Origin: an uncultured Poribacteria bacterium
GTDB taxonomy: Bacteria; Poribacteria; WGA-4E; WGA-3G
NCBI GenBank assembly: GCA_951828385.1
Contig: OX639973.1
Coordinates: forward strand, 186,001-250,000
Reading direction: 5' to 3'
DNA length: 64,000 nucleotides
The number at the start of each line of letters is the position of its first letter. Positions within the stretch are counted from its first letter, which is position 1. Shown here one piece after another: positions 26,729 to 33,944 of this stretch. The translations under genes and the position numbers were made by a program. The notes below the pieces were generated by a model. It ran no database searches. It was not told the DNA's origin and saw only the letters and a program-made list of their open reading frames with translations.

Positions 26729-27799
26729 ATGAGTCAGAAAACGTATCGTGCAGCGGCAATCGGGCATACCGGTGCTGGCAACTTCGGACACGGACTGCAT
26801 ACGCCATATAAAGAGATAGAAAACGTCGAATTCGTCGCTGTTTCCGATCCAAACGAAGAAGGTCGAGAGAAGGCAGCCGCAGAAGCTGGAGCCTCGCGCA
26901 GTTACGCTGATTATCGGGATATGCTCGAAAAAGAGGAGCTTGACATCGTGAGCGTTTGCCCACGCTGGACTGTTGAACACCTTGATATGATAACCGCCTG
27001 TCTCGAAGCAGATTGCCATGTCTACACCGAGAAACCGATGACGAGCACGCTCGCGGACGGTGATATAATCGTTGAGACAGCGAAAGCACGCGGATTAAAG
27101 GTCGCTGTGGCGCATCAGGCAGTCTATCTCCCAGCTACACATGCGATTAGGCAGATGCTTAACGATGGGAAAATCGGCACGATTCAAGCCATCTATGCCA
27201 GCGGTAAACAGGATAGACGCGGCGGCGGCGAAGATATGATTGTTCTGGGGACGCACCTATTTAATATGATGCGCTTCTTCGTCGGCGATGTTGCCTGGAT
27301 GCAGTCACACGTCACCACAAACGGCGAAGAAGTTGCGTCCGGCGGTGACCACGAACCGACGGAACCCGTTGGTCCCGTCGCAGGCGATTGTATTAACAGT
27401 TACTTCGCTTTTAAGAACGGTGTCTCTGGCTTCTTCCAGTCTCGGAGAGATCAGGCTGGCTCCGGCAGATACGGCATGGAAATCGTTGGCAGCGAAGGCA
27501 TTTTCTCGCTCCGTGGCGATGTCGCAAACAGGCTCATGGTCTATCCGTATCCGGTGCTGGTACCTTCAAATCCAGACCAAGCGTGGGAAGCGATGGACTT
27601 AGATCAAACACCATTCTCCAGCGGTAATGAACTCGCGATTCGCGATTTAATTGATGCTGCCGAGAACGACAGGAAACCCATCTCCGCAGCTGAAGACGCT
27701 GTCGCTGCATTGGAGATGATCCTCGGTGCTTATGCATCCCAACTTTCCGGGCAACGCGTCCCCTTCCCGATTGCCAACCGCGAACACCCCTTAAGCTGA
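26729..27799 (+). CDS. Gfo/Idh/MocA family oxidoreductase (third copy)
   Basis: A 356-residue member distinct from the tandem pair. I placed the start at the ATG 9 bases behind GATGGAGGA; an upstream frame extends into the preceding gene. The nucleotide loop is IGHTGAGNFGHGLH, longer than the usual GxGxxG, and the Lys motif is TEKPMTSTLADGD. A conserved His (LGTHLFNMMRFF) sits where the family acid-base residue lies. Downstream of the D-hydroxyacid dehydrogenase, so the two may process a sugar-acid or polyol together; this is inference. Confidence 0.9.
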   Translation: MSQKTYRAAAIGHTGAGNFGHGLHTPYKEIENVEFVAVSDPNEEGREKAAAEAGASRSYADYRDMLEKEELDIVSVCPRWTVEHLDMITACLEADCHVYTEKPMTSTLADGDIIVETAKARGLKVAVAHQAVYLPATHAIRQMLNDGKIGTIQAIYASGKQDRRGGGEDMIVLGTHLFNMMRFFVGDVAWMQSHVTTNGEEVASGGDHEPTEPVGPVAGDCINSYFAFKNGVSGFFQSRRDQAGSGRYGMEIVGSEGIFSLRGDVANRLMVYPYPVLVPSNPDQAWEAMDLDQTPFSSGNELAIRDLIDAAENDRKPISAAEDAVAALEMILGAYASQLSGQRVPFPIANREHPLS

Positions 27800-27802
27800 T
27801 AA

Positions 27803-27904
27803 CCTCAAAACCGGTACTTGTTTGGCGAGGACCCCGTGCCTCGCCAAACTCTACACCCCTATCCTCAAGACCGATACTTGTTTGGCGAGGACCTCGTGCC
27901 TCGC
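27803..27904. repeat. Two 42-bp direct repeats, 60-bp period, each a hairpin
   Basis: Two units at an exact 60-base period differ at three positions. Each holds a GGCGAGG ... CCTCGC hairpin; the second unit reaches the stop codon of the downstream convergent kinase-like gene. It lies between convergent genes and may act as terminator. Confidence 0.55.
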
Positions 27905-28620
27905 TACACTACTATCATCTTCCGAATTCCATTTTCATAACGAACCTGATAATCGGTATCCGGTACATCCATTGCACGGATAGCAAGTTCACCAAACGTA
28001 ATGAGCGGTTCGGAAAGCAGTAGCAATTCATCAAGCGATTCGGTGGGTGTCTTGTCTGTTGTGTCTAAGACAATCTTACGTCCACTGTGTGAAAAAAGGG
28101 ATTTATCAATCTCTTCTTGAAAAAGGCGTTTGAGTTCTGGGATGTCGGTTTTCCTAATAATCTGGTATTCGTGTGGGGCTGCCGCCATCCGTTCTTCAAT
28201 CGCCGCATCACTTGCCGTCACATGGATCATCACGACATCCGGCAATCGTGCCTCAATCACCTGAGTTTCATAGCCGCGCTGCGCATTGATGTGATACTTC
28301 GAGTAATACGGACTCTCAGGATCATCGCCATAAAATGACGAATAGACCAGTTCCTCAATGTGCCACCCCGCGATCATCGTATTCGGATAGTTTTTGATAA
28401 CCTCGACGTGATACTGGAGCTGCATCCGTTGCATCCGCTCCTTCACATCGTCAGGAAAGTTTACGTACGCCGCTCTCGATTCCGCACTCAGCGTTGAATC
28501 CGGGATCGTAAAATGATCGTCTACGTGAACCCGCAATTTTCGGTGTTGATAATAGCTCGTCAATAGATTGACTAATGTCGATTTTCCAGCGTATTCGATA
28601 CCCACAAAAACACATCTCAT
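27904..28620 (-). CDS. P-loop nucleotide kinase-like protein
   Basis: A 238-residue protein beginning with a beta strand and Walker A: VFVGIEYAGKSTLVNLL (GIEYAGKS, residues 7-14), as in thymidylate-kinase-like enzymes. A DDHF segment after the second strand (residues ~34-37), the EERMAAAPHEYQIIRK stretch with Arg residues in the place of a lid, and VVMIHVTASD before it are in agreement with nucleoside or nucleotide kinases. The C-terminal ~50 residues are a family-specific extension. The substrate is not clear. Ends at the 42-bp repeats. Confidence 0.72.
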   Translation of the reverse strand: MRCVFVGIEYAGKSTLVNLLTSYYQHRKLRVHVDDHFTIPDSTLSAESRAAYVNFPDDVKERMQRMQLQYHVEVIKNYPNTMIAGWHIEELVYSSFYGDDPESPYYSKYHINAQRGYETQVIEARLPDVVMIHVTASDAAIEERMAAAPHEYQIIRKTDIPELKRLFQEEIDKSLFSHSGRKIVLDTTDKTPTESLDELLLLSEPLITFGELAIRAMDVPDTDYQVRYENGIRKMIVV

Positions 28621-28703
28621 AAAAAAACCTCGCTATTGAATTAGAGTGAATGAACAGTGCTCTACTACAGTGTGTCCTTATATCTATCACGAAACAGGAA
28701 AAG

Positions 28704-28751
28704 TGTCAAGCGTCAAATTGGCTTGACATTCGCACTATGAGCGTGTATAAT
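28704..28751 (+). promoter_or_regulatory. Consensus promoter with overlapping operator-like inverted repeat
   Basis: TTGACA, exactly 17 bases, TATAAT: a perfect sigma70 promoter, 39 bases before the antitoxin. The -35 box is inside the right arm of a perfect 8-bp inverted repeat (TGTCAAGC, 9 bases, GCTTGACA). A repressor bound here would hide the -35 box, as in toxin-antitoxin autoregulation. Confidence 0.7.
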
Positions 28752-28789
28752 AACTTTATCTTACACAGACTGAACATAAGGAAGCAGAC

Positions 28790-29092
28790 ATGGAAAAAAT
28801 TCAGATCGTCAAAATCCAAAATCCGGAGTACGGAGACATTTATACTGCTCACATCGAAAAAAATGGGGCTGGGTGGTTAGGACAGATACAAGAAGTCCCC
28901 GAGGTAAAATGTGAGGGAAGTACGCCAGACGCACTATTGAAAGTCCTCAAAAACGAACTTCACGAGATCCTAATAGCTCGATCAGACGCTTGGGATAAGC
29001 AGATCGAGGAGGACATAAAAGCCGGGCGACTTGAGCCACTTCGCAAGAAAGCCCTTGAGGATATTAAAGCGGGGAGATACACCGATTTATAA
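28790..29092 (+). CDS. HicB-like antitoxin, copy 1
   Basis: A 100-residue protein: residues ~15-60 form a HicB-type beta-alpha fold (YTAHIEKNGAGWLGQIQEVPEVKCEG, STPDALLKVLKNELHEIL), and residues 65-100 a charged helical tail (WDKQIEEDIKAGRLEPLRKKALEDIKAGR) of the kind that wraps around RelE/ParE-type toxins. A HicB domain usually pairs with HicA, but the following gene codes for a RelE/ParE-like protein, so this is a mixed pair. It has its own strong promoter. A paralogue lies 430 bases downstream. Confidence 0.8.
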   Translation: MEKIQIVKIQNPEYGDIYTAHIEKNGAGWLGQIQEVPEVKCEGSTPDALLKVLKNELHEILIARSDAWDKQIEEDIKAGRLEPLRKKALEDIKAGRYTDL

Positions 29093-29345
29093 AGCCACCT
29101 CTGAATTTTGGGAATGTTATAGCAATCTTCCGCGATCAGTTCAACAAATTGCAGACAAGAATTTTGAACTGCTAAAACGAGATCCAAAACATCCATCTCT
29201 GAAGCTTAAGAAAGTTGGTATTTACTGGGTAGCAAGAGTCGGTATTAACTATCGAACACTTGCATTTGAAGAGAAAGAAGGCTTATCTTGGTTCTGGATC
29301 GGCAGACACGACGAATACATGCGACGCATCCGATTTGGGTTCTAA
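29085..29345 (+). CDS. RelE/ParE-like toxin, probably ATT-started
   Basis: About 86 residues: IYKATSEFWECYSNLPRSVQQ, IADKNFELLKRDPKHPSLKLKK, VGIYWVARVGINYRTLAFEE, FWIGRHDEYMRRIRF. This is the RelE/ParE layout: helix hairpin, four-strand sheet with VGINYRTLA, then the His-containing last strand (IGRHDEY). The first ATG/GTG in frame is late; a TTG 54 bases upstream would add 18 residues without family likeness. An ATT placed 8 bases after GGGGAG, overlapping the antitoxin by 8 bases, is the best start on spacing. The toxin probably cuts mRNA on the ribosome or binds gyrase; the family does not tell which. Confidence 0.7.
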   Translation: MYKATSEFWECYSNLPRSVQQIADKNFELLKRDPKHPSLKLKKVGIYWVARVGINYRTLAFEEKEGLSWFWIGRHDEYMRRIRFGF

Positions 29346-29525
29346 TTTTGGAGGAAACAGGGTTTTTATGTAAGTGTGATAGGTATTTGTATCCGAAGAA
29401 AATAAATATAAAAAGTTAGATATGGAACAGGTTGAAACTATCGAAATTCAATGTCTGGTTGATGAACAAGCGCACAATTAAACCATTATAATTATAATGT
29501 CTAATATGCTTAGGAGTGAGATCTT

Positions 29526-29828
29526 ATGGAAAAAATTCAGATCGTCAAAATCTATGATTCAGAATATGAAACAACCTATACTGCCCACATCCAAAAAAAT
29601 GGAAGTGCGTGGATAGGATGGATACACGAACACCCCAAAGTGAAATGTGAGGAAAGCACACAAGAAGCATTGCTGGAAACCCTCGAAAATACGCTGTATG
29701 AAACTTTGGAAGCCGATTGGGAAGCCTGGGATAAGCAGATCGAGGAAGACATAAAATCCGGGAGATTTGATAGACTTCGCAAGGAAACCCTTGAAGATAT
29801 TAAAGCGGGGAGGTACACCGATTTATAA
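29526..29828 (+). CDS. HicB-like antitoxin, copy 2 (orphan)
   Basis: A 100-residue paralogue of copy 1, the same length and clearly similar over the whole frame, starting with the identical MEKIQIVKI and ending with the same DIKAGRYTDL. The partner toxin is only a 22-codon stub, so this antitoxin has no working toxin of its own. It may now shield the cell against the intact copy (anti-addiction) or be in drift; the frame is intact. GGAGTGAGATCTT stands before the ATG. Confidence 0.78.
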   Translation: MEKIQIVKIYDSEYETTYTAHIQKNGSAWIGWIHEHPKVKCEESTQEALLETLENTLYETLEADWEAWDKQIEEDIKSGRFDRLRKETLEDIKAGRYTDL

Positions 29829-29889
29829 AGCCACCTCTGAATTTTGGGAATGTTATAGAAATCTTCTGCAGGAGATACAACATGACTAA
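29821..29889 (+). pseudogene. Stub of the second RelE/ParE-like toxin
   Basis: Starting at the same ATT and with the same IYKATSEFWECY as the intact toxin, the frame goes on for 22 codons to NLLQEIQHD and a stop. The preceding ~65 bases are almost identical to the first locus. The rest of the toxin is gone, replaced by a coiled-coil gene whose start overlaps the stub's stop codon. Confidence 0.7.
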
Positions 29890-30499
29890 CAGCATTACCC
29901 GTTTTTTTAAAGCAATCCGGTATAAGTTTACCGGTCGGACCCACGATCAAATCGATAGACTGATGGAAAACCCTAAAACAGTGCGCAACGCTTACGAAGT
30001 CATAATCCGCTACAAAAAGGGAAATATCCAACGCTACAAAAAAGCGATTGGAATACTGCTTGCACTTGTTGAACAGAAGAAAAATTCACTGGAGCATCTC
30101 GCAGCTGATATTAATGAACTTCAAAAAATAAAGGCAGATGCAATTGCAAAGATGAAAACTACCGCAGCTGAGCTACAAAAAGCAGAAACATTGGATGAGG
30201 AGATTGAACAGCATCCAGACTATGTCCGATGTGTTACCGTTTCTAACGATTTGGACTCCACCTTGGAGAAGAAGAACGCTTACATTGCTAAACTTAAGAC
30301 GGAGATTGAACGCGCGCAAGAAGATATTGAATCGCATAAGCTTCAGATAACCGCCCTTTATCGTGATCTGGATAATATTGCAACGGAATTATCTGAAGTG
30401 GTTGCTGATTATAGTACCGAACGCACGCAAGAAGAGATCACAGATCTGTTATCAGGTATCAGTATAGATGGCACTGCAGCAGAATTGACAGAGAAATAA
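29882..30499 (+). CDS. Coiled-coil protein (PspA-like appearance)
   Basis: A 205-residue protein with a short basic amphipathic N-terminus (SITRFFKAIRYKFTG) and a long helical region, residues ~45-185, with heptad patterns (LAADINELQKIKADAIAKM, LEKKNAYIAKLKTEIERAQ). The layout resembles PspA/IM30 membrane-bound coiled-coil proteins, but the family's motifs are not clear. GGAGATACAAC precedes the ATG, inside the toxin stub. It ends 5 bases before dus, so these two may be co-transcribed. Confidence 0.65.
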   Translation: MTNSITRFFKAIRYKFTGRTHDQIDRLMENPKTVRNAYEVIIRYKKGNIQRYKKAIGILLALVEQKKNSLEHLAADINELQKIKADAIAKMKTTAAELQKAETLDEEIEQHPDYVRCVTVSNDLDSTLEKKNAYIAKLKTEIERAQEDIESHKLQITALYRDLDNIATELSEVVADYSTERTQEEITDLLSGISIDGTAAELTEK

Positions 30500-30504
30500 A
30501 TTTT

Positions 30505-31497
30505 ATGTTAACAATCGGCAACCTTAACATTCCAAATTTCCCACTGTTACTCGCACCGATGGAAGATGTCAGCGATCCACCGTTCCGTGTCGTCTGTAAA
30601 GAGAACGGGGCGGATATCATGTATACCGAGTTCATCTCCTCCGAGGCACTCATCCGAGACGCTGCACCCAGCGTCGCCAAGTTAGACATCTTTGAGATGG
30701 AGAGACCCATCGGTATCCAAATTTTCGGACACGACATCGACTCCATGCGCGCCGCTGTCGAAATTACCGAGAAGGTGCAACCCGATATCATCGACATTAA
30801 CTATGGGTGCCCCGTCAAGAAGGTCACGTGTAAAGGCGCAGGGGCAGGTATCCTAAAAGACATCCCTAAAATGGTGAAGATGACTGATGAAATGGTGAAA
30901 ACCACCGATCTGCCTGTAACCGTTAAAACTCGGCTCGGTTGGGATGACAATACGAAATATATCGTTGAAGTCGCAGAACGGCTACAGGATGTCGGCATTC
31001 AAGCCATCGCGATTCACGGCAGAACCCGGCGGCAGATGTATAAAGGCGAGGCGGACTGGACACTCATCGGTAGGATTAAGGACAATCCCCGCATGACGAT
31101 CCCGGTCTTCGGCAACGGTGATGTTGATAGTCCGCAGAAAGCAGCACAGATGCGGCAACAATACGGCGTTGACGGTATCATGATCGGGCGCGCCGCGATC
31201 GGCTACCCTTGGATCTTCAACGAGATCAAACACTATTTTGCAACCGGCGAATTGCTCCCACTGCCCTCAATAGATGAGCGCATCGCTGCTTTTAGAAAGC
31301 ATCTCGATTTCTCAATCAAGTGGAAAGGCTTAAGACGCGGGCTACTGGAGATGCGGCGGCACTATACTAACTATTTCAAGGGCATTCCACACGTCAAACC
31401 TTTTCGCTATCGTCTCGTCACGTGCGATAGTTACGACGGTGTTTTGGGGATTGTAGATGAACTCCGCACGCACGCCTTGATGTCAGCCACATCATAA
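30505..31497 (+). CDS. dusB: tRNA-dihydrouridine synthase (DusB-like)
   Basis: A 330-residue FMN enzyme reducing uridine to dihydrouridine in tRNA. The opening block LLLAPMEDVSDPPFR, the FMN-binding NYGCPVKKVTCKGAGAGIL with the catalytic Cys, TVKTRLGWD, AIAIHGRTRRQMYKG, GNGDVDSP and GIMIGRAAIGYPW all fit the COG0042 family. The usual NMGCP is NYGCP here. The C-terminal helical domain is present, so the protein is full-length. Confidence 0.95.
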   Translation: MLTIGNLNIPNFPLLLAPMEDVSDPPFRVVCKENGADIMYTEFISSEALIRDAAPSVAKLDIFEMERPIGIQIFGHDIDSMRAAVEITEKVQPDIIDINYGCPVKKVTCKGAGAGILKDIPKMVKMTDEMVKTTDLPVTVKTRLGWDDNTKYIVEVAERLQDVGIQAIAIHGRTRRQMYKGEADWTLIGRIKDNPRMTIPVFGNGDVDSPQKAAQMRQQYGVDGIMIGRAAIGYPWIFNEIKHYFATGELLPLPSIDERIAAFRKHLDFSIKWKGLRRGLLEMRRHYTNYFKGIPHVKPFRYRLVTCDSYDGVLGIVDELRTHALMSATS

Positions 31498-31631
31498 CTT
31501 TTTCTTGTAGGATTCTCACTGCGAAGCACTCTCGGTCGCGACTTTTTACGGCAGTCTCCCCTTCCGCTGTAGGAGCAATCGACCGGTCGCCACTCTTACT
31601 GACAACTGATGGCTGATGGCTGAAAAATCAC
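31498..31631. repeat. Gap with hairpin-forming repeats
   Basis: The gap holds the element 'TGTAGGA...CTCGGTCGCGA' twice in related forms (the second is TGTAGGAGCAATCGACCGGTCGCCA) and a CTGACAACTGATGGCTGATGGCTG copy of the dispersed repeat. The same TGTAGGAACGACCTCTCGGTCG form occurs between the potB and potC genes. Confidence 0.45.
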
Positions 31632-31660
31632 TTGACTTGAAAGCCAAATAATTCTATCAT
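31632..31660 (+). promoter_or_regulatory. Sigma70-like promoter for dapF
   Basis: TTGACT, 17 bases, TATCAT, about 35 bases before the dapF ATG. Confidence 0.55.
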
Positions 31661-31694
31661 GTAAAAAACAGATCTCCAGAACAAAGGATTCACA

Positions 31695-32519
31695 ATGGAC
31701 AAAATACCCTTCATGAAACTCAGTGGTGCGGGCAACGATTTTGTCATCATCAATAATTTAGCAGAGATTGTTGATAGTACCGATACGAATTTTGTGCAAA
31801 AGCTCTGCCAACGCCGTATGTCCGTCGGAGCCGATGGCGTTCTCCTCGTTGAAAAGGCAGACGATGTTGATTTTCGCATGCGCTATTTCAATGCTGATGG
31901 CGGTGAAGTCGAAACTTGTGGCAACGGTGCGCGTTGTATCTCCAAATTCGCCTACCTGAACGGCATCGCGTCCGAACAGATGCGATTCCTGACGAACGCC
32001 GGAATTTATGAATCCGAAATAGTGGGTGAGAACGTTAAAGTCCGTATGAGCGATCCGACAGAGATCCGACTGAATGTCCCGCTCCAACTCGATGATGGGA
32101 TGCACGCCGTCGGTTTCGCGAATAGCGGTGTACCACATGTCGTCTTCTTTGTTGATGATTTGGAAGGCACGGATGTCTATAATCTCGGACAGCAGACACG
32201 CTATCACGACAACTTCCAGCCTGATGGCACTAACGCTAACTTCATCCGTATCGAGTCACCGGGGTTAATAGATATTCGTACCTACGAACGCGGCGTTGAA
32301 GATGAGACACTTGCTTGTGGTACGGGGTCAATCGCTTCCGCTATTATTGCTGCGACGTTAGGCAAAGTCAAATCGCCTGTTTCTGTCAAAACAGCGAGTG
32401 GGGTCGTTTTGAAGATCCATTTTGAAGCGGAAAACGGAGCAGCGAAAAACGTTTATCTTGAAGGTGATGCTCGCGTTATCTACATCGGCGAGCTCACAGC
32501 AGACGCATGGAACTATTAA
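31695..32519 (+). CDS. dapF: Diaminopimelate epimerase
   Basis: A 274-residue epimerase converting LL- to meso-diaminopimelate for lysine and peptidoglycan. Both active-site cysteines are seen: Cys75 in ETCGNGARC and Cys208 in LACGTGSIAS. LSGAGNDFVII opens the protein, and the two halves are homologous. It lies 58 bases before dapA and shares its promoter, an order opposite to the pathway order but common. Full-length. Confidence 0.97.
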   Translation: MDKIPFMKLSGAGNDFVIINNLAEIVDSTDTNFVQKLCQRRMSVGADGVLLVEKADDVDFRMRYFNADGGEVETCGNGARCISKFAYLNGIASEQMRFLTNAGIYESEIVGENVKVRMSDPTEIRLNVPLQLDDGMHAVGFANSGVPHVVFFVDDLEGTDVYNLGQQTRYHDNFQPDGTNANFIRIESPGLIDIRTYERGVEDETLACGTGSIASAIIAATLGKVKSPVSVKTASGVVLKIHFEAENGAAKNVYLEGDARVIYIGELTADAWNY

Positions 32520-32577
32520 AAGTAGCAGGAGAACCCACGCCATTGGGTTTCCGTAGCCAGCAAGGAGAGTTTACATC

Positions 32578-33453
32578 ATGTTTCAAGGCTCTTATGTTGC
32601 ACTTGTCACACCGTTTAAGGACGATGAATCGCTTGATGAAGCGAAACTCAAAGAACTGATTCAATTTCAGCTTGATGGCGGCACACACGGCATCGTCCCG
32701 TGTGGCACAACAGGCGAATCCCCCGCGCTGTCTGAGACTGAACATGACAGCGTCATAGAACTCACAGTTGAGACTGTCAATGGACAGGTCCCTGTTATCG
32801 CGGGGACCGGTTCCAACTCGACAACGCGTACGCTACGCGCGACAGCGCACGCCAAAGCCGCCGGTGCGGATGCCGCCCTCATTGTCACACCCTATTACAA
32901 CAAACCTACCCAAGAAGGGCTGTACGCCCACTACATGAAAATCGCTGACACAGTGGACATCCCAATCGTTGTCTACAATGTCCCCGGACGTTGCGGCACT
33001 GACATCCTTTCGCCGACGATTGCGCGCCTTGCTGAGCATCCAAACATCGTTGCACTCAAAGAAGCGACGGGTGAACTCAAACGCGCCAGTGAAGTTGTTA
33101 ACTTGTGCCCCGATGATTTCGTCGTACTCTCCGGTGATGATGTGAACACGCTGCCGATCCTCGCTGTCGGCGGTAAAGGCGTTATCTCGGTCGTAGCCAA
33201 CATTGCACCGGCAGATGTAGCGGAGATGTGTAACGCTTTCCATTCAGGCAATCTTGAACTCGCACGTAAACTTCATTATAAATCGTTGCCTCTGGCAGTT
33301 GATCTCTTTATTGAGACGAACCCTATTCCTGCCAAGACCGCGCTCCAACTCATGGGTAAACTCAACGGCAAATTGCGGTTACCCCTTGCACCAATGGTCC
33401 CCGCAAATCTCGAAACCTTGCGCTCGACACTTTCAGAAACCGGATTGATTTAG
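32578..33453 (+). CDS. dapA: 4-hydroxy-tetrahydrodipicolinate synthase
   Basis: A 291-residue TIM-barrel enzyme joining pyruvate and aspartate semialdehyde. The Schiff-base Lys is K161 (IVALKEATG), Tyr133 is in VYNVPGRCG, and the GTTGESPALSETEH block binds pyruvate. IATED lysine-binding residues are not clear by eye, so feedback regulation cannot be judged. Co-transcribed with dapF, ending at a strong terminator. Confidence 0.97.
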   Translation: MFQGSYVALVTPFKDDESLDEAKLKELIQFQLDGGTHGIVPCGTTGESPALSETEHDSVIELTVETVNGQVPVIAGTGSNSTTRTLRATAHAKAAGADAALIVTPYYNKPTQEGLYAHYMKIADTVDIPIVVYNVPGRCGTDILSPTIARLAEHPNIVALKEATGELKRASEVVNLCPDDFVVLSGDDVNTLPILAVGGKGVISVVANIAPADVAEMCNAFHSGNLELARKLHYKSLPLAVDLFIETNPIPAKTALQLMGKLNGKLRLPLAPMVPANLETLRSTLSETGLI

Positions 33454-33464
33454 CGAAAAAAGTG

Positions 33465-33498
33465 GAGGGTGCGATACCGCAATCGCACCCTCTTTCTT
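33465..33498 (+). terminator. Rho-independent terminator of dapF-dapA
   Basis: An 11-bp perfect stem (GAGGGTGCGAT/ATCGCACCCTC) with a 6-base loop and TTTCTT after it, 12 bases downstream of the dapA stop. Confidence 0.88.
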
Positions 33499-33515
33499 AA
33501 TTGGAGAGCATCTAA

Positions 33516-33944
33516 ATGTCTGATGACTTCATGAGGCAAGACCAAAATCATGCGAATTCTGGTTCGCGTCCTCAGTTCCGTTCTTTTGGTAGTCTTGTAA
33601 AGAAGTCGAAAAAATCGTGGTCTCCAACTACCTTAAAGTGGTTTTCACTTTACAGCATTGGAATTTTGACAAATATTTGGGCTTTAATTTTTAATTGGAC
33701 CCAACTGGAGTCGTGGATTGGATTCGCCGTGATTTCAGGGGTGACAGCGATTATTGTCGTGTCTATTCTATTTGTAGAGAATGTTCGTCTAACTGGTGAG
33801 TCTCATAACGGACAACCGCGAATCAACGTCTATATCAATGGTTTCATATTCATTGGGCTTGCCGTTGTTAGCGCATCAGTAGGCTGGTACACAGGAACAT
33901 TGGCAAGGAAGTTTATAGAGTATGAAAACTATCTCTTACTGTGA
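33516..33944 (+). CDS. Small membrane protein, three TM segments
   Basis: A 142-residue protein. The first ~40 residues are polar and basic. Three hydrophobic stretches follow: ILTNIWALIFNW, IGFAVISGVTAIIVVSILFV and GFIFIGLAVVSASVGWY. No family recognised. GGAGAGCATCTAA precedes the ATG. The last 9 bases overlap the end of the convergent ceramidase-like gene. Confidence 0.6.
   Translation: MSDDFMRQDQNHANSGSRPQFRSFGSLVKKSKKSWSPTTLKWFSLYSIGILTNIWALIFNWTQLESWIGFAVISGVTAIIVVSILFVENVRLTGESHNGQPRINVYINGFIFIGLAVVSASVGWYTGTLARKFIEYENYLLL

Noticed and set aside
29422-29481. 19-codon frame MEQVETIEIQCLVDEQAHN between the two antitoxin copies
   Set aside because: It could be a remnant of another antitoxin-like gene, but it is too short to support.
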